DNA of 64,000 nucleotides from Rhizobium sp. L51/94. Its GTDB lineage: Bacteria; Pseudomonadota; Alphaproteobacteria; Rhizobiales; Rhizobiaceae. Shown here piece by piece: positions 17,027 through 27,443 of this stretch. The translations under genes and the position numbers were made by a program. Under the pieces are notes generated by a model, which ran no database searches, was not told the origin of the DNA, and saw only the letters and a list, made by a program, of their open reading frames with translations. Numbering within the stretch: position 1 is the first letter of the stretch; every line of letters starts with the position of its first letter. Location of the stretch: assembly GCF_019355555.1 (NCBI RefSeq), contig NZ_CP072141.1, positions 2,102,001 through 2,166,000 of the forward strand, given 5' to 3'.

Positions 17027-18205
17027 ATGTGGCTCAACAATTTCAAACTCGTCCTTGCCGATGAAGTGATCGACAAAGGCGCCGTCCGGATCGACGACGG
17101 GGCGATTGCCGAGATCAGGGCAGAACCTGTGGCGGAGGCCACCTTCGAGGGCGGCGGGCGGTTGCTGATGCCCGGATTTGTCGACCTGCACGGCGACATG
17201 ATCGAGCGCGAGATCGCGCCGCGGCCGAATGCGATGATGCCGATCGATTTCGGCATCCACGAACTTGACAAGAAACTGGCGGCCTCGGGCATCACCACGG
17301 CCTACGCCGCGCTGTCATTCGCGACCGAGAGCGTCTACGGCCATATCCGCTCGTTGGAAAATACGCGTGCCATCATCGAAGGCATCCACCGGCTGAAGGC
17401 CGGCCTGCTGGTCGATCATCGCGTTCATGCCCGCTACGAGATCACCAACCTTGCAGCCTCGCCGGTGCTCGAAAAGCTCATCGAGGACGACCTCATCGAC
17501 ATGGTGTCGTTGACCGACCACACGCCGGGCCAGGGTCAATACAACGACGTCGAAGCCTATATGGAGCGGATGTCGGCGCAGAGGGGCATTTCGGCGGAGG
17601 CTGCGGCCGAAGTCGTCGCCCTTCGCATGGAACGCCGCAACAATCCCGAGGTTGACAAGCGGCTGCGCGAGATCACCGATCTATCAATGAAGCACCGTAT
17701 CTCGCTCGCCTCCCATGATGACGACAGTGCCGCCAAAGTCGTCGAGATGAACGGTTTCGGCATCACCATCAGCGAGTTTCCGGTGACGCTCGAAGCTGCA
17801 GAGGAAGCCCGTCGGCTCGGGCTGTGGACGCTGATGGGTGCCCCGAATGCGCTGCGTGGCCTGTCGATGATCGGCAACCTCAGTGCGCTCGATGCCGCCC
17901 GCGCCGGGCTGCTGACCATCATTGCTGCCGATTATCATCCGGCCGCATTTCTGTCGGCGACCTTCAAGATTGCCGATGCGCTGGAGGGCGACCTTCCTGC
18001 AGCCGTTGCAATGGCGAGCCGCAATCCGGCGCGTGCAGCAGGCCTGATGGACCGGGGAGAGATCGCTGTCGGACAGAAGGCCGATCTGATCGCCGTGGAG
18101 CCCGGCGCCGTGCCGCGTGTCCGGGCAACATTCCGCAATGGCCGCGTGGTTTACAGCGACGGCACGCTGCACCCGCTGCATCTGCATCCGGCGCTGGTCG
18201 CCTGA
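17027..18205 (+). CDS. phnM: Alpha-D-ribose 1-methylphosphonate 5-triphosphate diphosphatase, stand-alone PhnM
   Basis: A 392-residue amidohydrolase-superfamily protein. It shows the PhnM-specific metal motif VDLHGDMIE (about 50-58), the hallmark MVSLTDHTPGQGQY (about 162-175), SHDDDS near 232 and ADYHPAAF near 305. PhnM removes pyrophosphate from the ribose 1-phosphonate 5-triphosphate made by the C-P lyase complex. A strong AAGGAGG site lies just upstream of ATG 17027. No phnGHIJKL, phnN or transporter gene is nearby, so it is either a second copy acting with a distant cluster or a repurposed hydrolase. It follows the Nudix gene by 98 bases and is convergent with purN. Confidence 0.9.
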   Translation: MWLNNFKLVLADEVIDKGAVRIDDGAIAEIRAEPVAEATFEGGGRLLMPGFVDLHGDMIEREIAPRPNAMMPIDFGIHELDKKLAASGITTAYAALSFATESVYGHIRSLENTRAIIEGIHRLKAGLLVDHRVHARYEITNLAASPVLEKLIEDDLIDMVSLTDHTPGQGQYNDVEAYMERMSAQRGISAEAAAEVVALRMERRNNPEVDKRLREITDLSMKHRISLASHDDDSAAKVVEMNGFGITISEFPVTLEAAEEARRLGLWTLMGAPNALRGLSMIGNLSALDAARAGLLTIIAADYHPAAFLSATFKIADALEGDLPAAVAMASRNPARAAGLMDRGEIAVGQKADLIAVEPGAVPRVRATFRNGRVVYSDGTLHPLHLHPALVA

Positions 18206-18223
18206 TCGCCGGAAGACTGCCTT

Positions 18224-18913
18224 TCAGGCCTTGTCTGGGTCGACCAGCAGGGCGATCAGTTTCTTGAGAGCCGGAGGGATCAGCGTTCCGCCGGCCTCGT
18301 TGGTGGTGACGGTGACGCCTTTTTCCATCCGCACCTTGCCCTCGGCAATCAGCCTGAGTGCGAGGGGATAGAGCTGGTGCTCGATGGTGAGCACCCGCGC
18401 GGCCAGCGTCTGGGCATTATCGTCCACCAGTACGGCGACAGAACCCTGGCCGATGACCGGGCCTTCATCCATGCCCTCGGTGACGAAATGCACGGTACAG
18501 CCGACGATCTTCATGCCGGCGTCCAGCGCCCGCTGGTGGGTGTTCAGGCCGGGAAACAGCGGCAGCAGGGAGGGATGGATATTGATGATCCGTCCCTTGT
18601 AGCGCTTGATGAAATCGCCGGTCAGAAGCCGCATGTAGCCGGCAAGGCAGATGATGTCTGGTTGAAGCTCGTCGAGCCGCTCAAGGATTGCCGCTTCATG
18701 GGCTTCCTTGCTTTTGAAATCACCGCGCGGGATGGCGAAGGCCGGGATGCCTTCCGCTTGTGCCTTGGCAAGGCCAGCAGCCTCGGCCCGGTCGGAAATG
18801 ACGCCGACAATTTCGGCAGCATAGTCAGGCGCCTGTGCCGCCTTTATCAGCGACATCATGTTGGAACCGGTGCCGGAGATGAAGATGACGGCGCGTTTGC
18901 GCGTTTCGCTCAT
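18224..18913 (-). CDS. purN: Phosphoribosylglycinamide formyltransferase
   Basis: A 229-residue enzyme of PurN length. The N terminus [17 protein letters not shown] has the phosphate loop for GAR. The catalytic set lies in AGYMRLL and [14 protein letters not shown] (His with Asn nearby), and [13 protein letters not shown] carries the catalytic Asp. It transfers a formyl group from 10-formyl-tetrahydrofolate to GAR, step three of purine synthesis. Its start overlaps the purM stop by four bases, so purM and purN are one coupled operon. Confidence 0.97.
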   Translation of the reverse strand: MSETRKRAVIFISGTGSNMMSLIKAAQAPDYAAEIVGVISDRAEAAGLAKAQAEGIPAFAIPRGDFKSKEAHEAAILERLDELQPDIICLAGYMRLLTGDFIKRYKGRIINIHPSLLPLFPGLNTHQRALDAGMKIVGCTVHFVTEGMDEGPVIGQGSVAVLVDDNAQTLAARVLTIEHQLYPLALRLIAEGKVRMEKGVTVTTNEAGGTLIPPALKKLIALLVDPDKA

Positions 18914-19983
18914 AGGGCGAGGGTTCCTTTGTAGACGGTGCCTGCCGCGCCCTCGGCACGAGCGATCATCCGGCCGAGAACGATGACGCTTTCGCCTTCA
19001 GCCTCGAGGGCTTTCGTAACGCGATCGACATTCTCTTCGGCAACGACGACGATCATGCCGACGCCGCAGTTGAAGGTGCGCAGCATCTCGTTCGCCTCGA
19101 CGCCACCGGTCTTGGCCAGCCACGAGAAGACGGGCGGCACCCTGACGGCGGAAAGATCGATCTCGGCGGCAAGGTTCTTCGGCAGTACGCGCGGTATGTT
19201 TTCCGGAAAGCCGCCGCCGGTGATGTGAGCCAGCGCCTTCAGCGCACCGGTCTCGCGGATCGCCTTCAGCAGCGGCTTGACGTAGATGCGGGTCGGCGTC
19301 AGCAGCGCCTCGCCGAGGGTCTTTCCCTCGGCAAACGGGGCAGGGGCATCCCATGCGAGGCCGGACAGCGTGACGATCTTGCGTACTAACGAGAAGCCGT
19401 TCGAATGGACGCCGGAGGAGGCAAGGCCGAGAATGACGTCGCCCTCGGCGATGTCGCGCGTCGGCAGCAACTGGTGGCGCTCGGCAGCACCGACGGCAAA
19501 GCCCGCCAGATCGTAGTCGCCGTCGGAATACATGCCGGGCATTTCGGCGGTCTCGCCGCCGAGCAACGCGCAACCTGCCTCGCGGCAGCCGGCAGCGATG
19601 CCTTCGACGATGGCTGCTCCCTGGTCCGTGTCGAGTTTGCCGGTCGCAAAATAATCGAGGAAGAACAAGGGCTCGGCCCCCTGGACGACCAGATCGTTGA
19701 CGCACATGGCGACAAGATCGATGCCGACGGTGTCGTGATAATTGGCGTCGATGGCGATCTTCAACTTGGTGCCGACGCCGTCATTGGCGGCGACCAGGAT
19801 CGGGTCGGTAAAGCCTGCGGCCTTCAGGTCGAAAAGGCCGCCGAAACCGCCGATTTCGCCATCCGCACCGGGCCGGCGCGTCGAGCGCACCGCCGGCTTG
19901 ATTTTCTCGACGAGGAGGTTGCCGGCATCTATGTCGACGCCTGCGTCGCTATAGGTAAGGCCGTTTTTTCCCGACTGGCTCAT
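18910..19983 (-). CDS. purM: Phosphoribosylformylglycinamidine cyclo-ligase
   Basis: A 357-residue enzyme taken from ATG 19983; an upstream extension of 23 codons is not conserved-looking. It begins [20 protein letters not shown], the canonical PurM start. ATP and substrate contacts lie in [37 protein letters not shown] and [11 protein letters not shown]. It closes the imidazole ring to form AIR in purine synthesis. It is the first gene of the purM-purN operon and is divergent from the PerM-family permease gene. Confidence 0.97.
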   Translation of the reverse strand: MSQSGKNGLTYSDAGVDIDAGNLLVEKIKPAVRSTRRPGADGEIGGFGGLFDLKAAGFTDPILVAANDGVGTKLKIAIDANYHDTVGIDLVAMCVNDLVVQGAEPLFFLDYFATGKLDTDQGAAIVEGIAAGCREAGCALLGGETAEMPGMYSDGDYDLAGFAVGAAERHQLLPTRDIAEGDVILGLASSGVHSNGFSLVRKIVTLSGLAWDAPAPFAEGKTLGEALLTPTRIYVKPLLKAIRETGALKALAHITGGGFPENIPRVLPKNLAAEIDLSAVRVPPVFSWLAKTGGVEANEMLRTFNCGVGMIVVVAEENVDRVTKALEAEGESVIVLGRMIARAEGAAGTVYKGTLAL

Positions 19984-20201
19984 GCTGCGTCTCCGGTCGG
20001 CGCTCTTGCGCCCTGGCAATAGGGTTTTGACCGGGTCGCCATTGCATGGCAAGTCTCTTTATGCAAGGCGTTGGCGATCAAACCCCCGATTTTCACCGAC
20101 CGTCGGCCGATCCCGCCATTGCCCGTTATCATCTTGACGCTAGTTGAGCGGCTATCCTATGTGCTAATTCAACGTCACCAGCAGCAAAGATCAGGAATAT
20201 C

Positions 20202-21332
20202 ATGGAGCAACAACCATCGAGCGTCACCGATCTGAAGCGGCAGGTCTTTTTCTGGCTCGCGATCCTGGCTTTCTTCATTGCCTTCCTTTTCCTGTTCAGC
20301 TCGATCCTGCTGCCCTTCATCGCCGGCATGGCGATCGCCTATTTTCTCGATCCGGTCGCCGACTGGCTTGAGCGGCGCGGTCTCAGCCGGACCATGGCGA
20401 CCCTCGTCATCCTCGTCGTTTTCGTGCTGATCTTTGCGCTGGCGCTGACGATCCTGATTCCGATCATCGTCAACCAGTTCAACGACTTCCTGCAGCATTT
20501 GCCGGGCTACGTAGAGCAGTTCCAGAAGTTCATCACCAATACGCAGAATTCGATCGTACCGCAGTGGATCCGCAATCAGGCAGGCACGATCAAGGACAAC
20601 ATCTCGACGATCATGTCGGATGGCGTCAGCTTCGTTGCCGGGCTGTTCGGGCAGATCTGGAGTTCCGGCAAAGCGCTGGTCAATATCGTCTCGCTGATGG
20701 TCGTCACACCCGTCGTCGCCTTCTACATGCTGCTCGACTGGGATCGCATGATCGCCAAGGTCGACGCCTGGATCCCACGCGAGCATGTCGGTTCCGTCCG
20801 CCAGATCGCCCGCGAGATCGACCAGGCAATCGCCGGCTTCATACGCGGCCAGGGCTCGCTGTGCATCATTCTCGGCGTCTACTACGGCGTCGGCCTGTCG
20901 CTGGTCGGCCTGAATTTCGGCCTGCTGATCGGCATGTTCGCGGGCATGATCAGCTTCATCCCCTATGTCGGTTCGCTGGTTGGCCTGTTTCTCGCAGCCG
21001 GTGTCGCGCTGGTGCAGTTCTGGCCCGACTACCCCTGGATCGCGCTGGTGCTGGCCGTCTTCTTCACTGGCCAGTTTCTGGAGGGGAATATCCTGCAGCC
21101 GAAGCTGGTCGGTTCGAGCGTCGGCCTGCATCCGGTGTGGCTGATGTTTGCGCTGTTTGCCTTTAGCATCATGTTCGGCTTCGTCGGCCTGCTGATCGCA
21201 GTGCCGGCAGCGGCCGCCTGTGGCGTGCTTGTCCGCTTCGCCCTTTCGCGGTATCTTGAGAGCGACCTTTACCATGGACGCAAGCTGATCCTGCCGGCGC
21301 GCAAGGTTATCGACAGCAACATCGAGAAATAA
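20202..21332 (+). CDS. AI-2E family transporter (PerM/YdiK-like permease)
   Basis: A 376-residue integral membrane protein with two N-terminal hydrophobic hairpins, a periplasmic loop (about 90-150) and a C-terminal bundle. The conserved family phrases are FFIAFLFLFSSILLPFIAGMAIAYFLDP and GQFLEGNILQPKLVGSSVGLHPVW (each quoted only in part by function). The family includes exporters proposed for autoinducer-2 and Na+/H+ antiporters; the cargo here is unknown. It is followed after seven bases by hdaA, so the two are probably co-transcribed, an arrangement common in rhizobia. Confidence 0.9.
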   Translation: MEQQPSSVTDLKRQVFFWLAILAFFIAFLFLFSSILLPFIAGMAIAYFLDPVADWLERRGLSRTMATLVILVVFVLIFALALTILIPIIVNQFNDFLQHLPGYVEQFQKFITNTQNSIVPQWIRNQAGTIKDNISTIMSDGVSFVAGLFGQIWSSGKALVNIVSLMVVTPVVAFYMLLDWDRMIAKVDAWIPREHVGSVRQIAREIDQAIAGFIRGQGSLCIILGVYYGVGLSLVGLNFGLLIGMFAGMISFIPYVGSLVGLFLAAGVALVQFWPDYPWIALVLAVFFTGQFLEGNILQPKLVGSSVGLHPVWLMFALFAFSIMFGFVGLLIAVPAAAACGVLVRFALSRYLESDLYHGRKLILPARKVIDSNIEK

Positions 21333-21339
21333 AGCGACC

Positions 21340-22050
21340 ATGAGCGATGTGAGGAAGGCTGATCCGAGGCGCCGCGGCGCCGAGCAGCTGCCGCTGGCAT
21401 TCGTTCACGATGCCGCCAGCGGCCGCGACGACCTGCGCGTGTCCGCACGGCTTCAGGCAGCCGTTGCCATCGTCGACAGCTGGCCCGCCTGGCCGTCGCC
21501 TGTGGTGATCCTGGCTGGCCCCGTCGGCTCAGGCAAATCCCATCTCGCCAGCATCTGGCGCGAGCAGAGCGGCGCCGTCGAGATCCACCCCGTCAAGGGC
21601 GCCAATGCCGCGCTTGCAGCGGCTGCGGGACCGGTGATCTTCGAGGATGCGGACAGGGCGGGCTTCGACGACACCGAACTCTTCCATGTTATCAACAGTG
21701 TCCGCGAAAACCGCACCAGCCTGATGATCACCAGCCGGTTGTGGCCGATCTCCTGGCCGGTGACACTTCCGGACCTGATCTCGCGTCTCAAGGCGGCAAC
21801 GACAGTCGAGATCGGCGAGCCCGATGAGGAGTTGCTGTCGCAGGTCATCGTCAAGCTGTTCGCCGACCGCCAGCTTTATATCGATGACAAATTGGTTCTC
21901 TATATCGTCGGCCGCATGGAGCGTTCGCTTGGCGCCGCCCAGACCATTGTCGACCGGCTGGATCGCCTGGCCTTGTCACGAGGCACCCGCATCACGCGAG
22001 GACTCGCGTCTGAGGTATTGAATGAATTGGGCAATTTCGATTCAATGTGA
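21340..22050 (+). CDS. hdaA: DnaA-regulatory AAA+ protein HdaA
   Basis: A 236-residue DnaA-homologous AAA+ protein lacking the DnaA DNA-binding domain. Near the N terminus is EQLPLAF (about residues 15-21), a QLxLxF-type beta-clamp-binding motif. The Walker A loop GPVGSGKSH is near 61-69, a degenerate Walker B FEDAD near 106, and sensor II-like ARG context at the C terminus ([18 protein letters not shown]). HdaA joins the replication clamp to stimulate ATP hydrolysis by DnaA, stopping re-initiation. The family knowledge comes from Caulobacter and E. coli Hda. The downstream ppk reading frame begins at or just after its stop. Confidence 0.93.
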   Translation: MSDVRKADPRRRGAEQLPLAFVHDAASGRDDLRVSARLQAAVAIVDSWPAWPSPVVILAGPVGSGKSHLASIWREQSGAVEIHPVKGANAALAAAAGPVIFEDADRAGFDDTELFHVINSVRENRTSLMITSRLWPISWPVTLPDLISRLKAATTVEIGEPDEELLSQVIVKLFADRQLYIDDKLVLYIVGRMERSLGAAQTIVDRLDRLALSRGTRITRGLASEVLNELGNFDSM

Positions 22051-22112
22051 TTGACTGTGACAGTTTCTTCGTCAAATTGATGTCCAACGCAGACAAACAG
22101 GGGCAGGTGCAT

Positions 22113-24314
22113 ATGGAGTCTTCAGTCGCAGAACTTCCGGAGGAAGGCGAACCGGAGATCGTTGCGAAGCCGCCGATCAGCGATCTGATGAACAGCCCGG
22201 AACGCTTCATCAACCGCGAGTTTTCGTGGCTGCAGTTCAATCGGCGCGTCCTTGAAGAGACCCTGAACACGGCCCATCCGCTGCTCGAGCGCGTCCGCTT
22301 CCTGTCCATCTCGGCCGCCAACCTCGACGAGTTCTTCATGGTCCGGGTCGCAGGCCTCGAAGGCCAGGTGCGCCAGAACATCGTCGTGCGCAGTCCTGAC
22401 GGAAAGACCCCGGCCGAGCAGCTGAACGACATCCTGAGGGAGATCGACAACCTGCAGATGGAGCAGCAGGCCTCGCTCGCCGTCCTGCAGCAATACCTCG
22501 CCAAGGAAGACATCCTCATCGTCCGATCAGCGGCTCTGTCCGAGGCTGACCGCCAGTGGCTTGCCAACGAATTCGACCAGTCGATCTTTCCCGTTCTGAC
22601 GCCCCTGTCGATCGACCCGGCCCATCCCTTTCCGTTCATCCCCAATCTCGGCTTCTCCATCGCACTGCAATTGAACAGCATGCGCGGCCACGAGGCGATG
22701 ACGGCGCTGCTGCGCCTGCCGCCGGCGCTCGATCGCTTCATTCGCCTGCCGGACGCCAATGGCGTCATTCGCTACATCACGCTCGAGGACGTGGTGAACA
22801 TCTTCATTCATCGTCTTTATCCGGGCTACGAGGTGCAGGGATCCGGCACATTCCGGCTTATCCGTGACAGCGACATCGAGGTCGAGGAAGAGGCCGAAGA
22901 CCTGGTGAGGTTTTTCGAAACGGCGCTGAAGCGCCGCCGTCGCGGTTCGGTCATCCGCATCGAAACCGATTCCGAAATGCCTGCCCCGCTACGACACTTC
23001 GTCGTCACGGCGCTGGGTGTGCCGGACAATCGCGTTGCTGTGCTGCCAGGTCTACTGGCGCTGAACACGCTGTCCGAAATCACCAAGGCTCCGCGCGAAG
23101 ATCTGCGCTATCAGCCTTACAATGCCCGCTTCCCAGAACGTGTGCGCGAGCACGCGGGCGACTGCTTTGCCGCCATCCGCGAGAAGGACATGGTGGTTCA
23201 CCACCCTTACGAATCCTTCGACGTCGTCGTCCAGTTCCTGATCCAGGCGGCGCGCGACCCGGACGTGCTGGCGATCAAGCAGACGCTGTACCGCACCTCC
23301 AACGACAGCCCTATCGTACGTGCCCTCATCGACGCTGCCGAAATGGGCAAGTCGGTGACGGCGCTGGTCGAATTGAAAGCCCGCTTCGACGAAGAGGCCA
23401 ACATCCGCTGGGCGCGCGACCTGGAGCGTGCCGGCGTGCAGGTCGTCTTCGGCTTCATCGAATTGAAGACCCACTCCAAGATGTCGCTGGTCGTCCGTCG
23501 CGAGGAGGGCAGACTGCGCAGCTACTGCCATCTCGGTACCGGCAACTACCATCCGATCACCGCCAAGATCTACACCGACCTGTCCTACTTCACCTGCAAC
23601 CCGAAGATCGCCCACGACATGGCGAACATCTTCAATTTCATCACCGGCTATGGCGAGCCTGCCGAGAGCATGGAGATCGCGGTTTCGCCCTACACGCTGC
23701 GCTCGCGTATCCTCAAGCACATCGAGCAGGAGATCGTCCACGCAGGCGAGGGGCGTCCGGCTGCGATCTGGATGAAGATGAATTCGCTGGTCGATCCAGA
23801 GATCATCGATGCGCTCTATCGCGCCAGCTACGCCGGCGTCGAGATCGACCTCGTCATTCGCGGCATCTGCTGCCTCAGGCCCCAGGTGGCCGGGCTTTCC
23901 GAGAATATCCGCGTCAAGTCTATCGTCGGCCGCTTCCTCGAGCACAGCCGCATCTTCTGCTTCGGCAACGGCTATCGCCTGCCGTCGGACAAGGCGCTGG
24001 TCTACATCGGATCTGCCGATATGATGCAGCGAAATCTCGACCGGCGCGTCGAGACTCTCGTGCCTCTTCTTAACCCTACGGTACACGAGCAGGTTTTGTC
24101 GCAGATCATGCTCGGCAACCTGATTGACAACCAGCAGAGCTACGAGATATTGCCCGACGGTACCTCCAGGCGCATGGAAGTGCGCAAGGGGAAAGAGCCG
24201 TTCAACGCGCAGCAGTATTTCATGACCAATCCGAGCCTGTCCGGGCGCGGCGAGGCCCTGAAGTCCAGTGCGCCGAAACTCATTGCCGGCCTGTTGTCGC
24301 GCCGGAAGTCATAG
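22113..24314 (+). CDS. ppk: Polyphosphate kinase 1
   Basis: A 733-residue enzyme from ATG 22113, preceded by an AGGGGCAGG ribosome site. Alternative in-frame starts are GTG 22047, overlapping the hdaA stop, and ATG 22080. The N-terminal domain opens [18 protein letters not shown]. The phospholipase-D-like catalytic half contains [13 protein letters not shown] and [10 protein letters not shown], with the phospho-accepting His in the first. It reversibly polymerises the ATP gamma phosphate into polyphosphate, at the membrane or cytoplasm. The partner ppx follows ten bases downstream, giving a synthesis/degradation pair under one transcript with hdaA. Confidence 0.96.
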   Translation: MESSVAELPEEGEPEIVAKPPISDLMNSPERFINREFSWLQFNRRVLEETLNTAHPLLERVRFLSISAANLDEFFMVRVAGLEGQVRQNIVVRSPDGKTPAEQLNDILREIDNLQMEQQASLAVLQQYLAKEDILIVRSAALSEADRQWLANEFDQSIFPVLTPLSIDPAHPFPFIPNLGFSIALQLNSMRGHEAMTALLRLPPALDRFIRLPDANGVIRYITLEDVVNIFIHRLYPGYEVQGSGTFRLIRDSDIEVEEEAEDLVRFFETALKRRRRGSVIRIETDSEMPAPLRHFVVTALGVPDNRVAVLPGLLALNTLSEITKAPREDLRYQPYNARFPERVREHAGDCFAAIREKDMVVHHPYESFDVVVQFLIQAARDPDVLAIKQTLYRTSNDSPIVRALIDAAEMGKSVTALVELKARFDEEANIRWARDLERAGVQVVFGFIELKTHSKMSLVVRREEGRLRSYCHLGTGNYHPITAKIYTDLSYFTCNPKIAHDMANIFNFITGYGEPAESMEIAVSPYTLRSRILKHIEQEIVHAGEGRPAAIWMKMNSLVDPEIIDALYRASYAGVEIDLVIRGICCLRPQVAGLSENIRVKSIVGRFLEHSRIFCFGNGYRLPSDKALVYIGSADMMQRNLDRRVETLVPLLNPTVHEQVLSQIMLGNLIDNQQSYEILPDGTSRRMEVRKGKEPFNAQQYFMTNPSLSGRGEALKSSAPKLIAGLLSRRKS

Positions 24315-24324
24315 CTGGAATCGC

Positions 24325-25845
24325 ATGGTGGAATCAGAAGCTCAGGGGCGCCTTCCCGGAATTGCCCCCGTTTCCGTCGTCGACATCGGCTCAAACTCCG
24401 TGCGGCTTGTCGTCTATGAAGGCCTGTCGCGTTCGCCGACGATCCTGTTCAACGAAAAGGTCCTCTGCGGCCTCGGCAAGGGTCTTGCCCTGACTGGCAA
24501 GATGGACGAGCAGAGCGTGCTGCGCGCGCTGGCGGCGCTGCACCGGTTTCGGGCTCTCTCCGACCAGGCCCGCGCCCGTACCATGTATGTGCTGGCGACG
24601 GCGGCTGCTCGCGAGGCCAGCAATGGCCCCAACTTCATCCATCAGGCGGAAACCATTCTGGGCCGCAAGGTGCGCGTGCTGTCGGGCGAGGAAGAGGCGC
24701 TTTTCTCCGCCTATGGCATCATCAGCGGTTTCCACGCTGCGGACGGAATTGCCGGTGATCTCGGCGGCGGATCGCTGGAACTGATCGACATCAAGGGAAA
24801 CAAGTTCGGCCAGGGGATCACCCTGCCGCTCGGCGGATTGCGACTGTCGGAATATGCCGACGGGTCGCTCGCCAAGGCGCATACCTTTGCCCGCAAGCAC
24901 GTCCGCACCGCAAAACTGCTCGGTGGTGGCGAGGGACGCACCTTCTATGCGGTCGGCGGCACCTGGCGTAACATTGCCAAGCTGCACATGCAGGTGCGCG
25001 ATTATCCGCTTCACATGATGCAGGGCTATGAATTGCCGCTCGACGAGATGCTGCGCTTCCTCGATCAGGTGGCCGTCGCCAAGGACAGCAAGGACCCGAT
25101 CTTCCAGTCCGTCTCGAAGTTTCGGCGCTCGCTCCTGCCCTATGGCGCCATTGCGCTGCAGGAAGTTTTGCTGGCAATGAAGCCGGCGCGCGTCTCCTTC
25201 TCGTCGCAGGGCGTGCGCGAGGGCTATCTCTATTCGCTGCTCAACGAGCACGAGCGTCACGCCGATCCTCTGCTCGCCGCTGCCGGCGAACTCGCCATCT
25301 TGCGCGCTCGTTCGCCGGAGCACGCACGGGAGCTTGCGGACTGGACCGGCCGCATGATGCCCTTCTTCGGGGTCAATGAGACCGAGGAAGAGAACCGCTA
25401 CCGCCAGGCTGCGTGCTTGGTGGCCGACATCAGCTGGCGTGCCCATCCCGACTATCGCGGCCTGCAGGCGCTCAACGTCATCGCCAACTCCTCCTTCGTC
25501 GGCATTACCCATGCCGGTCGTGCCTTTCTCGCCCTCACCAGCTACTACCGCTACGAGGGCCTGAGCGACGACAGCGCCACCGGCCCGCTGGCGACGATCG
25601 CGACGCCGCTCTTCATCGAGCGTGCCAAGCTTCTCGGCGGCCTTCTGCGCGTCGTTTATCTGTTCTCGGCCTCGATGCCCGGCGTCGTCAGGAACCTGAC
25701 ATTCCAGCGGTCCAAAGATCCGGATGTCGACCTCGACTTCGTCGTTCCACCGGAATATCGCGATTTTGCCGGCGAGCGCCTCGACGGGCGCCTGCAGCAA
25801 CTGGGCAAACTCACCGGCAAGCGCCTGGCGTTCCGCTTCGAATAG
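24325..25845 (+). CDS. ppx: Exopolyphosphatase (Ppx/GppA family)
   Basis: A 506-residue protein from ATG 24325; the earlier start would overlap ppk. The ASKHA fold shows VVDIGSNSVRLVVYE (phosphate 1, about 17-31), the LATAAAREASNG loop, and GDLGGGSLEL (phosphate 2, about 147-156), followed by a C-terminal HD-like domain (NVIANSSFVGITHAGRAF). It releases phosphate from polyphosphate ends and may hydrolyse pppGpp. Its immediate position after ppk gives opposing activities in one operon. A RIME-like repeat lies directly after the stop. Confidence 0.95.
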   Translation: MVESEAQGRLPGIAPVSVVDIGSNSVRLVVYEGLSRSPTILFNEKVLCGLGKGLALTGKMDEQSVLRALAALHRFRALSDQARARTMYVLATAAAREASNGPNFIHQAETILGRKVRVLSGEEEALFSAYGIISGFHAADGIAGDLGGGSLELIDIKGNKFGQGITLPLGGLRLSEYADGSLAKAHTFARKHVRTAKLLGGGEGRTFYAVGGTWRNIAKLHMQVRDYPLHMMQGYELPLDEMLRFLDQVAVAKDSKDPIFQSVSKFRRSLLPYGAIALQEVLLAMKPARVSFSSQGVREGYLYSLLNEHERHADPLLAAAGELAILRARSPEHARELADWTGRMMPFFGVNETEEENRYRQAACLVADISWRAHPDYRGLQALNVIANSSFVGITHAGRAFLALTSYYRYEGLSDDSATGPLATIATPLFIERAKLLGGLLRVVYLFSASMPGVVRNLTFQRSKDPDVDLDFVVPPEYRDFAGERLDGRLQQLGKLTGKRLAFRFE

Positions 25846-25855
25846 CCTCGTCTTT

Positions 25856-25970
25856 CCTTCTCCCCGTCTGGGAGAAATGCCGAGCCAATGCGAGGCGATG
25901 AGGGGAGCCGCAACTTTGGCCGCCGCCCCTCATCTTTCCTTCGGACATCTTCTTCCCGGTAGGGAGAAGA
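25856..25970. repeat. RIME-like intergenic palindromic repeat
   Basis: A mosaic inverted repeat fills the gap between ppx and the convergent phytase-like gene. Two small hairpins (CTTCTCCCC..GGGAGAA near 25857-25876 and CTTCTTCCC..GGGAGAAG near 25950-25969) flank complementary blocks GATGAGGGG (25907-25915 region) and CCCCTCATC (25926-25934 region). This composition is typical of Rhizobium intergenic mosaic elements. It probably also stops transcription from both sides. Boundaries are approximate. Confidence 0.7.
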
Positions 25971-25980
25971 CAGATTCAAC

Positions 25981-27348
25981 TTACTTCGCGTTCAGGAACT
26001 CGCCGACCTCGAGAAGTACGAACTCGTTGTCGTCAGCCTTGCCGAGTGTCCGGCCGGAAGAGAACGGCAGGTTGTTGTCGTTGCCAACGATGATATGGGT
26101 CGCATCGACGCGGTCGACATTCTCGATGGTCACGAACGGCATGTCGTAGAAACCTTCGCCGCCGCCCTGGCGCTTCTTGTTGTTTGGGTCGGCGATGTGC
26201 ATCAAGTCGATATAGCCGATCTTGCGCACGGCCTTTCCGACGTTTTCTTCGGTCATTTCGATCTTGTAGACGCGCTTGTGCTTGGCGGCGACGGCAAAGC
26301 AATCGGGCTTTGGCGCCTTCGGATCGGCGCAGACCTTGTCGCCGGTGCCGGCACCGTTGTCGCGTTCGATCACCAGCCCGGTGCTGGCATCGAGCATGTT
26401 GAAATCGCCGATCGATTCGCCGCCGGGCGAGAACGGATAGAGCCAGGAGCGTCCGGTCCAGTTTTTCGCAGCAACGTCGAGTTCGATGATCCGCAGTGCG
26501 GGCTGGCCGTCGACCTTCTCCACAGACCCGTCATCCTGATAGAGCGCGCCTTCCAGCAGAGCATAAAGCTTTGTGCCGTCCGGCGACTTCGCAAGCCCCT
26601 CAAAGCCACGCGAGCGAGCGAGATTGAAGGCAGGCAGCTTGAGTGTGGGGTTGGCCGGCAGCGAGATCGTCGGATTGTCGGGGGATTTGACCGGCTTGCC
26701 GTTGACGACGGTGGATATCACGTCGGTCAGTCGGCCCTCGGTGTCGAAATGCAGCATGTAGGGACCGAATTCCTCGCCCGTCCAGAAACCGTCGGCTACG
26801 GGCTGGATCGATTCGACGTCGAAATCGGCACCGGTGAGGTAGCGCTTCTCGGCGCCTTCGAGAACGATCGGGAAGGGCGCCTTCTTGTCCGGGTCGGAGA
26901 GGAAGACTGTTTTCAGAACCTCGACCTTGCCGCTATCCCAGTCGAATTTGAGGTGGTGATACATTAGCGCTGCATCGCTGGAATTCGCCTTCGAGCCAAA
27001 TCCGTTGTCGGAGAGGCTCCAGAAGGTGCCGTCCGGCATGGTCTTGATGCCGGAGAAACCCTGCACGGCCTGACCATCGAAGGGCAGCGCGAGATCGGTT
27101 TTCACCAAGCCGTCCATGCCGGGGACGCTGCCGAGAACGGTGGCGCGCTTGCGGTCGGGAGTGGTGAATTTACCGGCCGTCTTCAGGAAGTCCGGCGCAT
27201 CGGCAGGCGCTGCAATGATCGTGTTAGCAGGCAGAATGGCCTGTGCGGTCAGGGTTGCCGGAAAGGCCTTTTCCTCGGCGAAAGCCTGAGACGACATCAA
27301 GAGGGAAAGCGCCACGGAGGCGTAAAGGATTTTGGTCATGATTCTCAC
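25981..27348 (-). CDS. Esterase-like activity of phytase family protein, secreted
   Basis: A 455-residue protein with a Sec signal peptide (LYASVALSLLMSSQAFAEE, cleavage near residue 25). The mature part is a beta-propeller-like repeat protein with GFSGIKTMPDGTFWSLSDNGFG, GFWTGEEFGPYMLHFDTEGRL, RGFEGLAKSPDGTKLYALLEG and DNNLPFS, the conserved blocks of the phytase-esterase-like family (PF13449). Acidic residues in these loops may bind calcium. It is predicted to work in the periplasm on a phosphate ester; no substrate is proven for most members. ATG 27339, three codons in, is an equally good start. Its neighbours ppk and ppx hint at phosphate metabolism, but it lies on the opposite strand. 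Confidence 0.85.
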   Translation of the reverse strand: MRIMTKILYASVALSLLMSSQAFAEEKAFPATLTAQAILPANTIIAAPADAPDFLKTAGKFTTPDRKRATVLGSVPGMDGLVKTDLALPFDGQAVQGFSGIKTMPDGTFWSLSDNGFGSKANSSDAALMYHHLKFDWDSGKVEVLKTVFLSDPDKKAPFPIVLEGAEKRYLTGADFDVESIQPVADGFWTGEEFGPYMLHFDTEGRLTDVISTVVNGKPVKSPDNPTISLPANPTLKLPAFNLARSRGFEGLAKSPDGTKLYALLEGALYQDDGSVEKVDGQPALRIIELDVAAKNWTGRSWLYPFSPGGESIGDFNMLDASTGLVIERDNGAGTGDKVCADPKAPKPDCFAVAAKHKRVYKIEMTEENVGKAVRKIGYIDLMHIADPNNKKRQGGGEGFYDMPFVTIENVDRVDATHIIVGNDNNLPFSSGRTLGKADDNEFVLLEVGEFLNAK

Positions 27349-27443
27349 CAGTTCCGGTCGGGATTGACGCCCGAGGAGTTACGGCGGGATCGTGTCTGTG
27401 AGATTATACTCGGATTAAGTTTTGATGACAGCGAACCACAACT

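Noticed and set aside
20175..21341. A 388-codon minus-strand frame opposite the PerM-family gene
   Set aside because: It is Asp/Gln/Arg-rich with no hydrophobic pattern, and it mirrors a good membrane protein on the other strand.
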